Source: Caldicellulosiruptor naganoensis
GTDB lineage: Bacteria; Bacillota; Thermoanaerobacteria; Caldicellulosiruptorales; Caldicellulosiruptoraceae
Assembly: GCF_026914285.1 (NCBI RefSeq)
Contig: NZ_CP113864.1
Span: 1,519,001 to 1,583,000, forward strand
Direction: 5' to 3'
Length of the DNA stretch: 64,000 nt
The position numbers and the translations under genes are program-made. The notes under the pieces were generated by a model that was not told the origin of the DNA, did not search any database, and worked only from the letters and a program-made list of their open reading frames with translations. This document shows, in pieces, positions 18,764 through 28,496 of the stretch. The first letter of the stretch is position 1. Every line of letters starts with the position of its first letter.

Positions 18764-19360
18764 TTATTTTATTCTCTTTTGTGTCAGGTACTCATATACA
18801 AGATAAGTAGAATGGTAGCGCAATCTTGCCCAGTCTTTCCAAAAACCGCTCTGCTGCTCAATAATATCGCAATAGTCTTTTATCCTTGGCACTTCAACAG
18901 GCAAAACTTCAGAAATCTCTCCATCAGTTTCTGCAAAGCTGTCTTTTTTGTAATCATCTATTAAGAAGACGAAAGAGAAAAACTTATATGATTTGTCTTT
19001 ATAACAAAGATTGTACTCGATAACACCTATCAAAGAAAACTCTTGAACATCAATCCCAAGCTCCTCTTTTACTTCTCTTTTCAAGGCATCAACCACTTTT
19101 TCACCAATTCCAATCCCACCTGATGGTACTCTGTACAAACCTTGAGGGTACTTATCCTGCCTTACAAGCAAAATAAAATCACCATCTTTTACAGCAAATA
19201 CAACCTCACCAATTCTGTCAACGTTTATCTTAGAGTTTACATATTCAAAAAATTCTTGAGTTTCAATCTCTATATCAATTTTTTTCTCTATCAAATCCCT
19301 TGATACATCTATCTCACTCAAATCAAACATGCTCGGCAAACGCACTTTTAAACTGCTCAT
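18764..19360 (-). CDS. Nudix hydrolase
   Basis: A 198-residue protein with the Nudix box GGIGIGEKVVDALKREVKEELG (residue 95-116 region; REVKEE carries the metal-binding glutamates). Nudix enzymes hydrolyse nucleoside diphosphate-X compounds; the substrate is not evident. ATG 19360 was chosen because a strong GGAGGAGG lies 5 bases upstream, even though this overlaps the mobA end by 38 bases. The N-terminal 60 residues are an extra domain of unknown role. Confidence 0.85.
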   Translation of the reverse strand: MSSLKVRLPSMFDLSEIDVSRDLIEKKIDIEIETQEFFEYVNSKINVDRIGEVVFAVKDGDFILLVRQDKYPQGLYRVPSGGIGIGEKVVDALKREVKEELGIDVQEFSLIGVIEYNLCYKDKSYKFFSFVFLIDDYKKDSFAETDGEISEVLPVEVPRIKDYCDIIEQQSGFWKDWARLRYHSTYLVYEYLTQKRIK

Positions 19361-19922
19361 TTGCCTCCTCCAAATCTTGTATAGTGTTTATATTCTTAAA
19401 GCTCATTAACATGCTATCAAATTGTAGTATTTCATTTAGCTCTATCTTTTTTATATTTGAATTTTTTAGTGCAAAGTTAAGCGATAGTATCCCTTTGCTA
19501 ACACATTCAAGTGCACTTTTTAAAAATGTTTTGCTATACACACAGCATAAAGGTTCAAAATAGCCATTGTAAAATGGCACAACTGCATCATATCCTTCAA
19601 ACTGTAGCATATACCTTACCAATTCTCTATTTATAAACGGCATGTCACATGCACAAATAAAATTTTTATCGCTTTGAGAATATATCAAACTTGTAATAAC
19701 TCCTGCCACAGGTGCATCAATTTTAAGTGCATCTTTTATCACTTTAAAATTTTTTAACTTTAAGACTTTTTCTTCTTTCACAACAATAAATTTTTGATCA
19801 AATAAATCTCCTATGTTTTGGTCTATTATCTCAACAACGTTCTTCCCACAAATAGTTATGTTTAGCTTGTCAAAACCAAGCCGGCTTGATTTTCCACCTG
19901 CAAGTACAAATAGATTTTTCAT
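19323..19922 (-). CDS. mobA: Molybdenum cofactor guanylyltransferase
   Basis: Adds GMP from GTP to molybdopterin, giving the guanine-dinucleotide cofactor used by DMSO-reductase-type enzymes. The N-terminal LAGGKSSRLGFDK (7-19) is the nucleotide-binding loop, and CACDMPFINRELVRYM (near 94) the metal site. About 199 residues, normal length. Its ATG overlaps the molybdenum oxidoreductase stop by 4 bases (ATGA), tying cofactor finishing to the one enzyme here that would need it. Confidence 0.88.
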   Translation of the reverse strand: MKNLFVLAGGKSSRLGFDKLNITICGKNVVEIIDQNIGDLFDQKFIVVKEEKVLKLKNFKVIKDALKIDAPVAGVITSLIYSQSDKNFICACDMPFINRELVRYMLQFEGYDAVVPFYNGYFEPLCCVYSKTFLKSALECVSKGILSLNFALKNSNIKKIELNEILQFDSMLMSFKNINTIQDLEEANEQFKSAFAEHV

Positions 19923-21853
19923 GTTGCCACCTTTTTGACAAACACAAAATTAGAATTAAAAGCAGCCTGGGAGTCTTTTTCAGCTGTAAAACCAAAAAGA
20001 CAAGAGTTTATTGTCTCAATCTTTTCATTTTGAAATCCCTCTTCAACAATTATAAATCCTCTGCCAACATTTTCGCTTATACAAGCCTCCAAAATAAAAC
20101 CTCCACATCCATTGTATATTAAAATTCTATCCCTGTCTGAAATGTTTAACCTCTTTGCATCAAGAGGATTGATATAAGCAAGCTTTTTTCTTTCAAAAAA
20201 CTCTTGTGAGTGTAGTGTCTTGTCAGAGTGAATTGTAACAAGTCTTAGCTGATTTTTCAAAGGTTTTTGAGTACAATCCAAAGCCGGTACAGCTACTCCT
20301 AATTCTTCACTCTTAAACTCAAATTTTTTGCTCTTTGTCAAAAATACTCTGTCTTCCCATGGCACATCGATTGCACAGCCTCTTGTAAAATGGCCTTCAA
20401 GTTTTATATTCAGGTTTCTCTCAAGGTGCTGTTTTACAACATCTACCCACTCTTTTTCGGATTTTATAGGAAAATCAAGATTTAGCCTCTTTGCAAGCTC
20501 ATTTATTATCTCAACCTCTGACTTGGCTTCACCTATCTTCTCAATAGCCTTTTCTGAAATGCCTACATAGTCATGCCACATATTCGGGATGAATATATCT
20601 TCCTTTTCCAGAAAACTTGCTGCAGGCAAAATTAAGGTAGAGGCATAAGAGGTTGCTGTCAAAAACATATCTACATTGACAACAAACCTTTTTTGAAGTT
20701 CCCTGAACACCAAGTCAGAATCAGGACATTGCGAAACAGGATTTCCTGCCGAGATATAAACAAATTCAATTGGCGGATCTGATAAACTCTTGAGATACTC
20801 TCCAAGTTTTGCTCTATTATAAAAACGCTTATTCACAGCCCTTATATCATCTTTGAAAACTGGCTCAAGGTTTTGCGTAAACCTGTGAGCAAAATTCGCA
20901 CCGCCACCTTTTATGCCTACATTTCCAGAAATTGCAACAAGATAGTCAATTGTCCTGACTGTATTAACACCATTTGTATATCTCTGTAGTCCATAGCCAA
21001 TAAAGGTTGAAACAGGCTTTTGTAAATAAACCTGTGCAACTTGTTCAATTACTTCTTTCGATATCCCACATTTTTCTTCAACCTCTTTATATGAAAGACT
21101 TTCGGCAATTTTCTTTACTTCTTCAAACCCAATAGAATGATTATCAATAAAACCTCTATCCTCTTTGCCGTTTTCAATTATATACTTAATTGCTCCATAA
21201 GCAAGATAAGAGTCAGAAGATGGTTTTATCACAATTCCTATATCAGCAATTTTAAAAGTAGGAGATTTGTATATATCAATCACCATTACCTTTTTGCCTT
21301 GTTTTTTAGCCTTTAAAACAAGATAATAAAGGTGTAGGTTTGTCCATTGTGCATTCCTTCCCCACAGCACAATCCAGTTAGAATTGAACAAATCAAAAGG
21401 TGAATGACAAAGCGAATTTCCAAAGTCTGCCTTTTGCGCAAGCAAGCCAGCACCCCAACAAAGGCTACCTTCAGAATATGTAGCTCCACCCAAGTAATCA
21501 AAAAATAGCCTCTCTATATTTTTTAAATATCCTTCGTATCCATCGCCACTGTAGTACAAAATAGCACTTGATTTGTATTTTTTCAAAATTTCTTCTATTC
21601 TCTCTGCTATCAGATCAAGTGCAGTATTCCAGTCAACCTCGTGAAAATCGTTTTTCACTCTCAAAAGAGGCTTTTTTACTCTCTCTTCAGAGTAAACTTT
21701 GTCCAGCAGTCTATAACCTTTTTTGCACAAAAAACCCTGAGTAATGGGATGGTCTTTGCTACCCGAAAGTTTTAAAGCTCTACCATCTTGTACTTCTGCC
21801 AAAATTGCACAGCTGTCAAAACAATCAAGCGGACAGAAAACTTTTTTAATCAT
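19919..21853 (-). CDS. Molybdopterin-dependent oxidoreductase (bis-MGD, 4Fe-4S)
   Basis: A 644-residue DMSO-reductase-superfamily enzyme. The N-terminus has a 4Fe-4S set (Cys 7, 11, 15 and 43: FCPLDCFDSC and GFLCKKG). A candidate molybdenum-ligand cysteine sits in GSLCWGAG at about 132, followed by LWGRNAQWTN and the C-terminal beta-barrel (RLVTIHSDKTLHSQEF). No signal peptide, so cytoplasmic. ATG 21853 is preceded by GGGGG; a longer frame reaches 21880. No partner subunits adjoin it, and its substrate is not identifiable by eye. Confidence 0.85.
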   Translation of the reverse strand: MIKKVFCPLDCFDSCAILAEVQDGRALKLSGSKDHPITQGFLCKKGYRLLDKVYSEERVKKPLLRVKNDFHEVDWNTALDLIAERIEEILKKYKSSAILYYSGDGYEGYLKNIERLFFDYLGGATYSEGSLCWGAGLLAQKADFGNSLCHSPFDLFNSNWIVLWGRNAQWTNLHLYYLVLKAKKQGKKVMVIDIYKSPTFKIADIGIVIKPSSDSYLAYGAIKYIIENGKEDRGFIDNHSIGFEEVKKIAESLSYKEVEEKCGISKEVIEQVAQVYLQKPVSTFIGYGLQRYTNGVNTVRTIDYLVAISGNVGIKGGGANFAHRFTQNLEPVFKDDIRAVNKRFYNRAKLGEYLKSLSDPPIEFVYISAGNPVSQCPDSDLVFRELQKRFVVNVDMFLTATSYASTLILPAASFLEKEDIFIPNMWHDYVGISEKAIEKIGEAKSEVEIINELAKRLNLDFPIKSEKEWVDVVKQHLERNLNIKLEGHFTRGCAIDVPWEDRVFLTKSKKFEFKSEELGVAVPALDCTQKPLKNQLRLVTIHSDKTLHSQEFFERKKLAYINPLDAKRLNISDRDRILIYNGCGGFILEACISENVGRGFIIVEEGFQNEKIETINSCLFGFTAEKDSQAAFNSNFVFVKKVAT

Positions 21854-21876
21854 TATATAGCCCCCAAAAATTTTTT

Positions 21877-22716
21877 TCACATTTCTGCAAAGTCAAGACT
21901 AATATCAAGACTTTTTACAGAGTGAGTAATGCTACCGACTGATATAATGTCAACCCCTGTTTTTGCAATCTCCTCGATATTCTCCAATGTTATGTTGCCA
22001 GATGCCTCAATCAAAGCCTTCCCTGATGCTACTTCTACAGCTTTTTTCATATCATCAAGCCCAAAGTGGTCAAGCATGATAATATCAGCACCTGCTTCAA
22101 GTGCTTCTTCAAATTCATTCATTGTCCTTACTTCAACCTCTATTTTCATTGTGTGAGGTATGTTTTCTCTTGCTCTTTTTATTGCCTCTTTTATACTCCC
22201 TACAGCTTTGATATGGTTGTCTTTTATCAAAACAGCATCAGACAAGGAATACCTATGGTTTTTCCCACCACCAACAAAAACTGCGTACTTGTCAAGCATT
22301 CTCAAAAGCGGCACTGTCTTTCTTGTATCTGTAACACACGCTTTATAGCTTTTTATCTTCTGCGAAAGCTTATATGTTGCGGTTGCAATCCCGCTCATTC
22401 GTTGAAGAAGGTTTAATGCTAACCTTTCACCTTTTAAAATTGCACGAGTATTTCCATTAATCTTTGCTAAAACATCACCTTTTTTAATAATCTCACCATC
22501 TGATTTTACCTTTTCAAACTCTATATTCTCATCCAATATCTCAAACACTCTTTTGGCAACATCAATACCACATAAAATTCCTTCTTCTTTTGCAACTAAA
22601 TCTGCTGAGGATATACTGTCTTGAGGTATTAACAGGTCTGTTGTTATATCTCCATATGGCATATCTTCTATCAATGCTTCCTTGATAAGCTTATCGACTA
22701 TTAAAAAATTTAACAT
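21877..22716 (-). CDS. nadC: Nicotinate-nucleotide pyrophosphorylase (quinolinate phosphoribosyltransferase)
   Basis: Converts quinolinate and PRPP to nicotinate mononucleotide, third step of de novo NAD synthesis. The 279-residue protein shows EDMPYGDITTD, LNLLQRMSGIATAT (near 106), TRKTVPLLRMLDKYAV, GGGKNHRYSLSDAVLIKDNH (near 150) and EASGNITLENI, all NadC hallmarks. GGAGGT lies 11 bases before the ATG. It begins right at the nadB stop and ends 23 bases before the molybdenum enzyme. Confidence 0.95.
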   Translation of the reverse strand: MLNFLIVDKLIKEALIEDMPYGDITTDLLIPQDSISSADLVAKEEGILCGIDVAKRVFEILDENIEFEKVKSDGEIIKKGDVLAKINGNTRAILKGERLALNLLQRMSGIATATYKLSQKIKSYKACVTDTRKTVPLLRMLDKYAVFVGGGKNHRYSLSDAVLIKDNHIKAVGSIKEAIKRARENIPHTMKIEVEVRTMNEFEEALEAGADIIMLDHFGLDDMKKAVEVASGKALIEASGNITLENIEEIAKTGVDIISVGSITHSVKSLDISLDFAEM

Positions 22717-24342
22717 CTATTCTAATACCTCCCATCCACTTAGAGAGAACACCAGGTGCTTTTTCCAATTAACATCGTCCTGATAAGGAAAGTCTTCTCT
22801 GTAATGAGAGCCTCTGCTCTCTTTTCTCATCAACGCACCAGATACCACTGTATATCCAATCAAAAGCATGTTGTAATACTCTATTTGCTTCGGAGTCTGA
22901 AGTTTTACTTTGCTCAAAGTAGATAATTTATCTAAAATATAGCTAATTAAATTTTCAAGCCCTTCATTATTTCTGACAATTCCAGCAAATTCACTCATCT
23001 TTGATCTTAAAATTTCTATCTCAGAAATTACATCTCCTTTAAACTCTTCAGAATCTTTAGAGAAATAATGTACATCTTTTTCTTTTACTTCTCCAATATT
23101 TCTGCTATTGATATACTCTGCTATTCTTTTTCCAAAAACCAAGCCTTCTAAGAGCGAGTTTGAAGCAAGTCTATTTGCACCATGTACGCGCGTCCCTGCA
23201 GCCTCACCGCATACAAACAAGTTATCAATTGTAGTTCTTCCAAATTCATCTGATAAAACCCCACCCATACTGTAATGCTGAGCAGGTGCAACAGGAATCT
23301 TCTCTTTTGTTATATCCAAACCAAGCTCTAAGCATGTCTTGTATATATTTGGAAATCTCTTTTTAATAAACTGACTGTCAAGGTGAGTTATATCAAGAAA
23401 CACGTTGTGTGAGTTTGTTCTTTTCATCTCAAAATATATTGACCTTGAAACAACATCGCGTGGTGCAAGCTCTGCTTGTGGATGATATTTTGGCATAAAT
23501 CTTTCATTGTAGATATTATAAAGAATTCCTCCTTCGCCTCTCACAGCTTCTGAAATTAAAAAACTCTTGTTCTTTTCATGATATAATACTGTTGGATGAA
23601 ACTGCACAAGCTCCATATCAACTAATTTTGCACCACACCTCAGAGCTGCTGCGCAACCATCTCCAGTTGTTACTTCAGGGTTGGTAGTGTACTTGTATAA
23701 ATACCCATAACCACCAGATGCAAGTACGATATATCTTGCAAATATTATCAGATTTTTATCTTTTCTTTTAAGTAAAACTCCAATTGCTCTATCGTCATCA
23801 GTCAATATATCAACAAGAAAGGTATTTTCAAACACTGTCACGTTATTATATGATTTCAACTTCAGTCCAAGATGTTCTGAGATTATCCTTCCTGTTGCAT
23901 CACCACTTGCATGTACAATCCTTCGCCTGCTATGCGCACCTTCTTGTCCTAATACAATCTCTCCTTCGTCATCCAAATCAAACGGTATGTTCATCTTAAG
24001 CAAAATGTTTATATTCTCAATTGCTTCATCAACTAAGATTCTTACCATATAAGTATCACAAAGCCCTGCACCTGCTTTAATTGTATCCATGTAGTGAATG
24101 TCAGGGCTGTCATCTTGGCTCAAAGGAGCTGCAATTCCACCCTGAGCCAAGGTTGTGTTACTAATTTGGATATTTTCCTTTGTTATAAGAGCAACTTTTA
24201 ATGACCTATCAAGGTTAATTGCTGTATAAAGCCCTGCAACACCTGTTCCCACGATAACAACATCAAACTTTAACACATCATCACTTTTTGTATCAAAATC
24301 AACACAATATCTTTTAAACTCAACCAAATTGACCATCCCCAA
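22717..24342 (-). CDS. nadB: L-aspartate oxidase
   Basis: FAD enzyme oxidising L-aspartate to iminoaspartate, first step of NAD synthesis. The 541-residue protein has the dinucleotide fold GTGVAGLYTAINL, TLAQGGIAAPLSQDDSPDIH, HSRRRIVHASGDATG, TNPEVTTGDG and AGTRVHGANRLASNSLLEGL. Start is uncertain between TTG 24342 and ATG 24336. In anaerobes this oxidase probably uses fumarate instead of oxygen. It lies 6 bases after nadA and abuts nadC. Confidence 0.95.
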   Translation of the reverse strand: MGMVNLVEFKRYCVDFDTKSDDVLKFDVVIVGTGVAGLYTAINLDRSLKVALITKENIQISNTTLAQGGIAAPLSQDDSPDIHYMDTIKAGAGLCDTYMVRILVDEAIENINILLKMNIPFDLDDEGEIVLGQEGAHSRRRIVHASGDATGRIISEHLGLKLKSYNNVTVFENTFLVDILTDDDRAIGVLLKRKDKNLIIFARYIVLASGGYGYLYKYTTNPEVTTGDGCAAALRCGAKLVDMELVQFHPTVLYHEKNKSFLISEAVRGEGGILYNIYNERFMPKYHPQAELAPRDVVSRSIYFEMKRTNSHNVFLDITHLDSQFIKKRFPNIYKTCLELGLDITKEKIPVAPAQHYSMGGVLSDEFGRTTIDNLFVCGEAAGTRVHGANRLASNSLLEGLVFGKRIAEYINSRNIGEVKEKDVHYFSKDSEEFKGDVISEIEILRSKMSEFAGIVRNNEGLENLISYILDKLSTLSKVKLQTPKQIEYYNMLLIGYTVVSGALMRKESRGSHYREDFPYQDDVNWKKHLVFSLSGWEVLE

Positions 24343-24348
24343 TTCTAT

Positions 24349-25269
24349 TTAGCTGAGCTCAAGCATCTTCAAAAGAGCTTTTCTTGCCCCTTCTATAATA
24401 TTTTCTTCAACATTAATCTCATATCTATCATACAAAAGAGCATTTCTTACAGACTCTAAAGTATTTTTCTTCATATTAGGGCATATCATTCCCGGATGGA
24501 GAATATAAAACTTTTTATCAGGATTTCGTTTTTTCAAACTGTACAATATTCCCATCTCAGTACCAATTATGAACTCCTTTGCATTTGAAGAAGTGGCAAA
24601 ATCAATAATCTGCTTTGTGCTACCAACAAAATCAGCAAGTTCAACAACTTCCGGTCTGCATTCAGGATGAACCAAAAGCAGTGCCTCTGGATAAGCTTCT
24701 TTGACCTTTAGTACATCTTCTTTCTTTATTTTGTAATGAGTAATACAAAAACCTTCCCACAAGATTATGTCTTTTTCGGGTACCTGTTTTTTCACAAAGC
24801 TGCCTAAATTTTTGTCTGGCAAAAAGATAATTTTATCATTTGGAAAATTTCTTACAATTTTTACCGCATTTGATGAGGTGCAAATGACATCTGACTTTGC
24901 TTTTACAGCTGCAGGTGAATTTATATAACACACAATTGAATAGTCTGGATATTTTTCTTTCAAGCTATCAACATCTTCCTCAGTTATCATATCAGCAAGC
25001 GGACAGCCAGCATCTATCTCTGGTAAAAGAACCTTTTTTTGTGGTGATAGAATTTTGGCACTTTCTGCCATAAAATGCACACCACAAAATACTATTACAT
25101 CTTCTGTACGCTCTGCACACACTTTGCTCAGATAAAACGAGTCACCCACAAAATCTGCTATCTCCTGAATCTCATCAATCTGATAGTTATGAGCAACAAT
25201 TATCGCATTTTTCTGTCTTTTTAACTCCTCTATTTCTCTTTTAATCTTTTCAATATCCAAGAAAATCAC
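24349..25269 (-). CDS. nadA: Quinolinate synthase
   Basis: 4Fe-4S enzyme condensing iminoaspartate with dihydroxyacetone phosphate to quinolinate. The 306-residue protein shows [23 protein letters not shown]-type opening, [45 protein letters not shown], and the C-terminal [11 protein letters not shown]; cysteines in these motifs bind the cluster. The start is ambiguous between GTG 25269 and TTG 25260. It is the first gene of a long co-directional run and has a clear promoter upstream. Confidence 0.95.
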   Translation of the reverse strand: MIFLDIEKIKREIEELKRQKNAIIVAHNYQIDEIQEIADFVGDSFYLSKVCAERTEDVIVFCGVHFMAESAKILSPQKKVLLPEIDAGCPLADMITEEDVDSLKEKYPDYSIVCYINSPAAVKAKSDVICTSSNAVKIVRNFPNDKIIFLPDKNLGSFVKKQVPEKDIILWEGFCITHYKIKKEDVLKVKEAYPEALLLVHPECRPEVVELADFVGSTKQIIDFATSSNAKEFIIGTEMGILYSLKKRNPDKKFYILHPGMICPNMKKNTLESVRNALLYDRYEINVEENIIEGARKALLKMLELS

Positions 25270-25296
25270 TCGCTTTTCTACTTGGATTTTATCTCT

Positions 25297-25325
25297 AATA
25301 TAACATTTAAAACTTAGAAAATCAA
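25297..25325 (-). promoter_or_regulatory. Promoter of nadA and the run behind it
   Basis: On the minus strand TTGATT (25320-25325), 17-base spacer, TATATT (25297-25302), about 28 bases before the nadA start and inside the 71-base gap after ruvX. No clear NiaR operator was recognised around it. Confidence 0.6.
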
Positions 25326-25340
25326 CATTTCAGAGGTATC

Positions 25341-25757
25341 TTAAGAATTTATAAAATCAAGATAGCCTTGAAGGATATAAACAGCTGCAAGCTTGTCGAC
25401 CACCTTTTTCCTCTTCTGCCACGACACATTTTCTTCCTTAAGTATCCTTTCAACAGCCTTTGTAGAAAACCTCTCATCCCACTTGGTAATTTCCACTTTA
25501 TACCTTCTCTCAAGCTCACTACATATCTCATCAATCTTTTGGAGTTTCTCTGTAGTCTTATCTGGATGAAACTTGCTTACAGGGTATCCAATTACAATTT
25601 TTTCTATCTGATATTCATTAAAAATTTTATCAAGGCAAGAGTATAAATTCTCTTTCTGAATGTCAAGCACACAAAGAGGCTGGGCAGTCAGCTTAAGTGG
25701 ATCAGATATTGCAATTCCAATCCTCCTGCTTCCTATATCAAGGCACAAAATCCTCAA
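25341..25757 (-). CDS. ruvX: Putative Holliday junction resolvase / pre-16S rRNA nuclease YqgF
   Basis: A 138-residue RNase H-fold protein of the RuvX/YqgF family. RILCLDIGSRRIGIAISDPL holds the first catalytic Asp; IVIGYPVS and the C-terminal WDERFSTKAVERIL and DKLAAVYILQGYLD are family signatures. In E. coli the protein matures 16S rRNA 5' ends; resolvase activity is also proposed. TTG 25757 has AGGTG 8 bases upstream; an earlier TTG at 25763 is too close to that site. Confidence 0.9.
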   Translation of the reverse strand: MRILCLDIGSRRIGIAISDPLKLTAQPLCVLDIQKENLYSCLDKIFNEYQIEKIVIGYPVSKFHPDKTTEKLQKIDEICSELERRYKVEITKWDERFSTKAVERILKEENVSWQKRKKVVDKLAAVYILQGYLDFINS

Positions 25758-25784
25758 GTTCAAATCACCTGCACAAAATTTTTT

Positions 25785-26738
25785 TTAAATTATCTTGAGC
25801 GCAAAGACACTGCAATATCTACTGCAATATCCACAACACAAGCACTTTGTATAATCCACAATTACCTTTCCATCTTTTATTCTAAGCGCCCTTTGATGAC
25901 AATGTTCAACACATCTTCCACATCCTTCACACCAGCTTTCTACATGGAGTCTTTTTGTTTTTATATTTTCAACCAGTTTATCGTCTAAGTATATCTTCTT
26001 TTCTTCAAAACATTTTACGTTGTAATCAATTTCAAATTTACTTTGCATTCCCACCGCGACAGAATGAAGATACGGAAAGTTAAACACAAACTCAAGTGCA
26101 TTTTTGAAATCTGAAAGTAAATTTCCACCGCCAAATATTTTCATAGCAAAGATTCCTTTGCCCCTGTGGTATGCTTCTTTTACTGCCTCAATCATTTCAT
26201 TAATTGTACCATCAACAATTCCAATGCCTTTGAAATTAAATATTGGATGTATTACCTCAATCTCTGGATATTTCAAAGAGTCCTTCACTGCTTTTACATA
26301 GTGAGTTGAAATGCCAAAATGCTTTATATAACCTTTCTCCTTTGCTTTTAAAAAATACTCTATCGCCTCAAAATGCCCTTTGATTGTGTGATCACCCTCT
26401 TGCTCATGGAGCATAAACAAATCTATGTAATCTACATTTAGCTCTAATATAGCCTTTTTTAAAGAGGCCTCTGCAGTCTTTTTATCATAAGCATATGATT
26501 TTGTCGATATCACTGGTCTTTTTTCACTTATCTCAATAGACCTCTTTATGTATTTGTATGTATCATAAAGCTCGGCTGTATCCACAAAGTTAATCCCTTT
26601 TTGATAGCCATACGCTAAAAGCTCTGCTCCCTCGTCAATAGAAAGATTCTTCTGAAGAGGACCAATTGTAAGTGTCCCAAAACAGAGCTTGCTCACAACA
26701 AGGGAGGTATTGCCTAATTTAACGTACTCCATATTCAT
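25785..26738 (-). CDS. Aldo/keto reductase with C-terminal 2x[4Fe-4S] ferredoxin domain
   Basis: A 317-residue fusion. The N-terminal TIM-barrel reductase has [31 protein letters not shown] (catalytic Asp/Tyr) and YIDLFMLHEQEG. The last 50 residues are a bacterial ferredoxin domain with CEGCGRCVEHC and CLCCGYCSRYC, enough for two 4Fe-4S clusters. Such fusions occur widely in anaerobes and may take electrons from ferredoxin rather than NADPH; substrate unknown. Its start overlaps the end of the upstream membrane-protein gene by 20 bases. Confidence 0.88.
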   Translation of the reverse strand: MNMEYVKLGNTSLVVSKLCFGTLTIGPLQKNLSIDEGAELLAYGYQKGINFVDTAELYDTYKYIKRSIEISEKRPVISTKSYAYDKKTAEASLKKAILELNVDYIDLFMLHEQEGDHTIKGHFEAIEYFLKAKEKGYIKHFGISTHYVKAVKDSLKYPEIEVIHPIFNFKGIGIVDGTINEMIEAVKEAYHRGKGIFAMKIFGGGNLLSDFKNALEFVFNFPYLHSVAVGMQSKFEIDYNVKCFEEKKIYLDDKLVENIKTKRLHVESWCEGCGRCVEHCHQRALRIKDGKVIVDYTKCLCCGYCSRYCSVFALKII

Positions 26739-28218
26739 TCACCATCTTTGAATAGTATATTCCAACGCCAAGAAAACCCTGAAGCAAAGCTACAATTATT
26801 ATGCCGGAGTCGTTAAAAAAGTATGCAAAAAGTCCAATTATAAAAAATAGTGTAAATATCTCTCTATGCTTTTCTGTTAAAGACAGTATATTGAATCTTT
26901 TTTGAACAATGAGCAAGAATAATACCACAAAAGCCAAAAGTAGTAATATTGTTGCAGGGTACTGAAAAAGATAGGAAAGATTCATAAGCATTTTTCTTTT
27001 TGCGATAGAAAAAAGAGTATCAAAACTTGCAAATGCTTTATATACATAACTATTTTTCAAAATTAAAATCAAAGCAAGTGGCACAAAAGCAAATAGTGCT
27101 GCTAACACTTTGATTTTCTCTCTTGTTTTGAAGAGTAAAAATACTGTAATCCCAGCTACGATAGATAAAAATCCCCCAAAATTTACACCATAATATGGAA
27201 TTATCAAAACAAAGGCACTCAAGAATAAAGTTACAAATAGATTCCTGAAAGACATATTGCTAACAATTGATAATATAAATACGAAACCCATTAAATACGC
27301 AAAAAACTCATTTCCAATCCCATAGAATCTATTTGCAAACGAAGGATGATATCCTGCTGTTGATAAAAGCTGTAGAATATTGTCGAATAAAAACGCCTGA
27401 CCCAAGATTGAAAATATTCCAAAAAGAGAACATAAAAGCTGTGAAATTTTTAAACCAAGAGAAGAAGTGACAAGCGCTGTTAAAAAGAATATTGCTAAAA
27501 ATAAAAAAATATTGTTTATCTTCAAAATAAGTAAGGGAGAGTAGATAACAAATATATACCCTAAAACTACAGTCATTGGTATGAATTTTAAAAAGAACTT
27601 ATTGTACTTTTCATTTGGTTTTGACAGAAAAATTATCGCACCCAGCACCGAAAAGACAATTATGATAGCAAATAAGAATATCAAAAAGCTATTTAAATAT
27701 TGCAACTGATAATTCAAAATCCAAAAAAGTCGCCACAATTTTATAACAAAGCTTTTCGAAACAGGAACGCTACTACTTTTTTTGTAGTCTTTTATAAGCC
27801 CTAAAAACTCTCTTTCTAATACAAGCCCTTTTCTTTTTGTATCAGCTGACTTTTCTGTCCAAAAGCCGTTTTTTAAATTACTTTCAAAAACAAATGCAAG
27901 CCTACCATCGCCACTGTATAAAAAAAATAAACCTTTATTATCGGTATTAACGGCTACTTTGCCTTTTTCCAAATTTATGCCGTTTTTCTCAAGATAATAT
28001 CTGACACTCAAAGAATTCTTTGGATCTTTTAATACAACAATTGTTACAAATCCGCTTTTTTTGTTCTCCAGAGCTTTCTTTATATACTCATAAAAGTCAG
28101 AATTGCTAAAAACTTTGGTTTCAAATTTGAAAAAATTCATCGAAAGACAAGTAGTAAAAAAAGCGCTACTCAATATTATTGTCAATATAAAACTTAACAA
28201 TCTCCTCCAGTATTTCAT
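26719..28218 (-). CDS. Polytopic membrane protein with FYGIGNE and NDSG motifs, function unknown
   Basis: A roughly 499-residue protein: N-terminal signal/anchor helix, an extracytoplasmic region of about 130 residues, then some 10-11 transmembrane helices. Near the middle is [20 protein letters not shown]; near the C-terminus [11 protein letters not shown] recall similar F/YYG(I/V)GNE and NDSG motifs in other uncharacterised bacterial membrane proteins but cannot name a function. ATG 28218 is chosen because AAGGAG lies 11 bases upstream. Its first 53 bases lie inside ireB, and its end overlaps the aldo/keto reductase start. Confidence 0.65.
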   Translation of the reverse strand: MKYWRRLLSFILTIILSSAFFTTCLSMNFFKFETKVFSNSDFYEYIKKALENKKSGFVTIVVLKDPKNSLSVRYYLEKNGINLEKGKVAVNTDNKGLFFLYSGDGRLAFVFESNLKNGFWTEKSADTKRKGLVLEREFLGLIKDYKKSSSVPVSKSFVIKLWRLFWILNYQLQYLNSFLIFLFAIIIVFSVLGAIIFLSKPNEKYNKFFLKFIPMTVVLGYIFVIYSPLLILKINNIFLFLAIFFLTALVTSSLGLKISQLLCSLFGIFSILGQAFLFDNILQLLSTAGYHPSFANRFYGIGNEFFAYLMGFVFILSIVSNMSFRNLFVTLFLSAFVLIIPYYGVNFGGFLSIVAGITVFLLFKTREKIKVLAALFAFVPLALILILKNSYVYKAFASFDTLFSIAKRKMLMNLSYLFQYPATILLLLAFVVLFLLIVQKRFNILSLTEKHREIFTLFFIIGLFAYFFNDSGIIIVALLQGFLGVGIYYSKMVNEYGVR

Positions 28219-28420
28219 CCCTTTCAATTCTCCTTATAATTGAACGAGCATTCTTATGGTTAGTAATATAGGTAGGGTCACCAGATATTAAATACCCAAC
28301 GAGCTGAGCAATCGGATTATAACCCCTTTCTTTCAAAGCACTGTATACCTCACTCAAGATCTCTTTCACCTTTTTTTCCATACCATCCTCAAATGAAAAG
28401 TGTTGAGTCTTATCATTCAT
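28166..28420 (-). CDS. IreB family regulatory phosphoprotein (UPF0297)
   Basis: An 84-residue protein recognised by [38 protein letters not shown] and [19 protein letters not shown]. In Enterococcus IreB is phosphorylated by the Ser/Thr kinase IreK and tunes cephalosporin resistance. It commonly lies near ruvX (with alaS or a DUF1292 gene), as here. GGTGGG precedes the ATG by 9 bases. The 3' end overlaps the next gene by 53 bases in another frame. Confidence 0.92.
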   Translation of the reverse strand: MNDKTQHFSFEDGMEKKVKEILSEVYSALKERGYNPIAQLVGYLISGDPTYITNHKNARSIIRRIERDEILEEIVKFYIDNNIE

Positions 28421-28450
28421 ATTAAAGTTCCCACCTTATAATTAATTTTT

Positions 28451-28488
28451 AAGCCCTCATCCATTTCAAGAGTTTTGGATGAAGGCTT
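28451..28488 (-). terminator. Hairpin between the TrmH-like gene and ireB
   Basis: AAGCCCTCATCCA (28451-28463) pairs with TGGATGAAGGCTT (28476-28488) with one mismatch. On the minus strand only a mixed A/T tail follows, so it is a weak terminator or a processing stem after the RNA methyltransferase. Confidence 0.4.
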
Positions 28489-28496
28489 TGAAGTTT

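Noticed and set aside
25270-25340. NiaR operator at nadA
   Set aside because: No convincing palindrome matching the known NiaR sites was found around the promoter.
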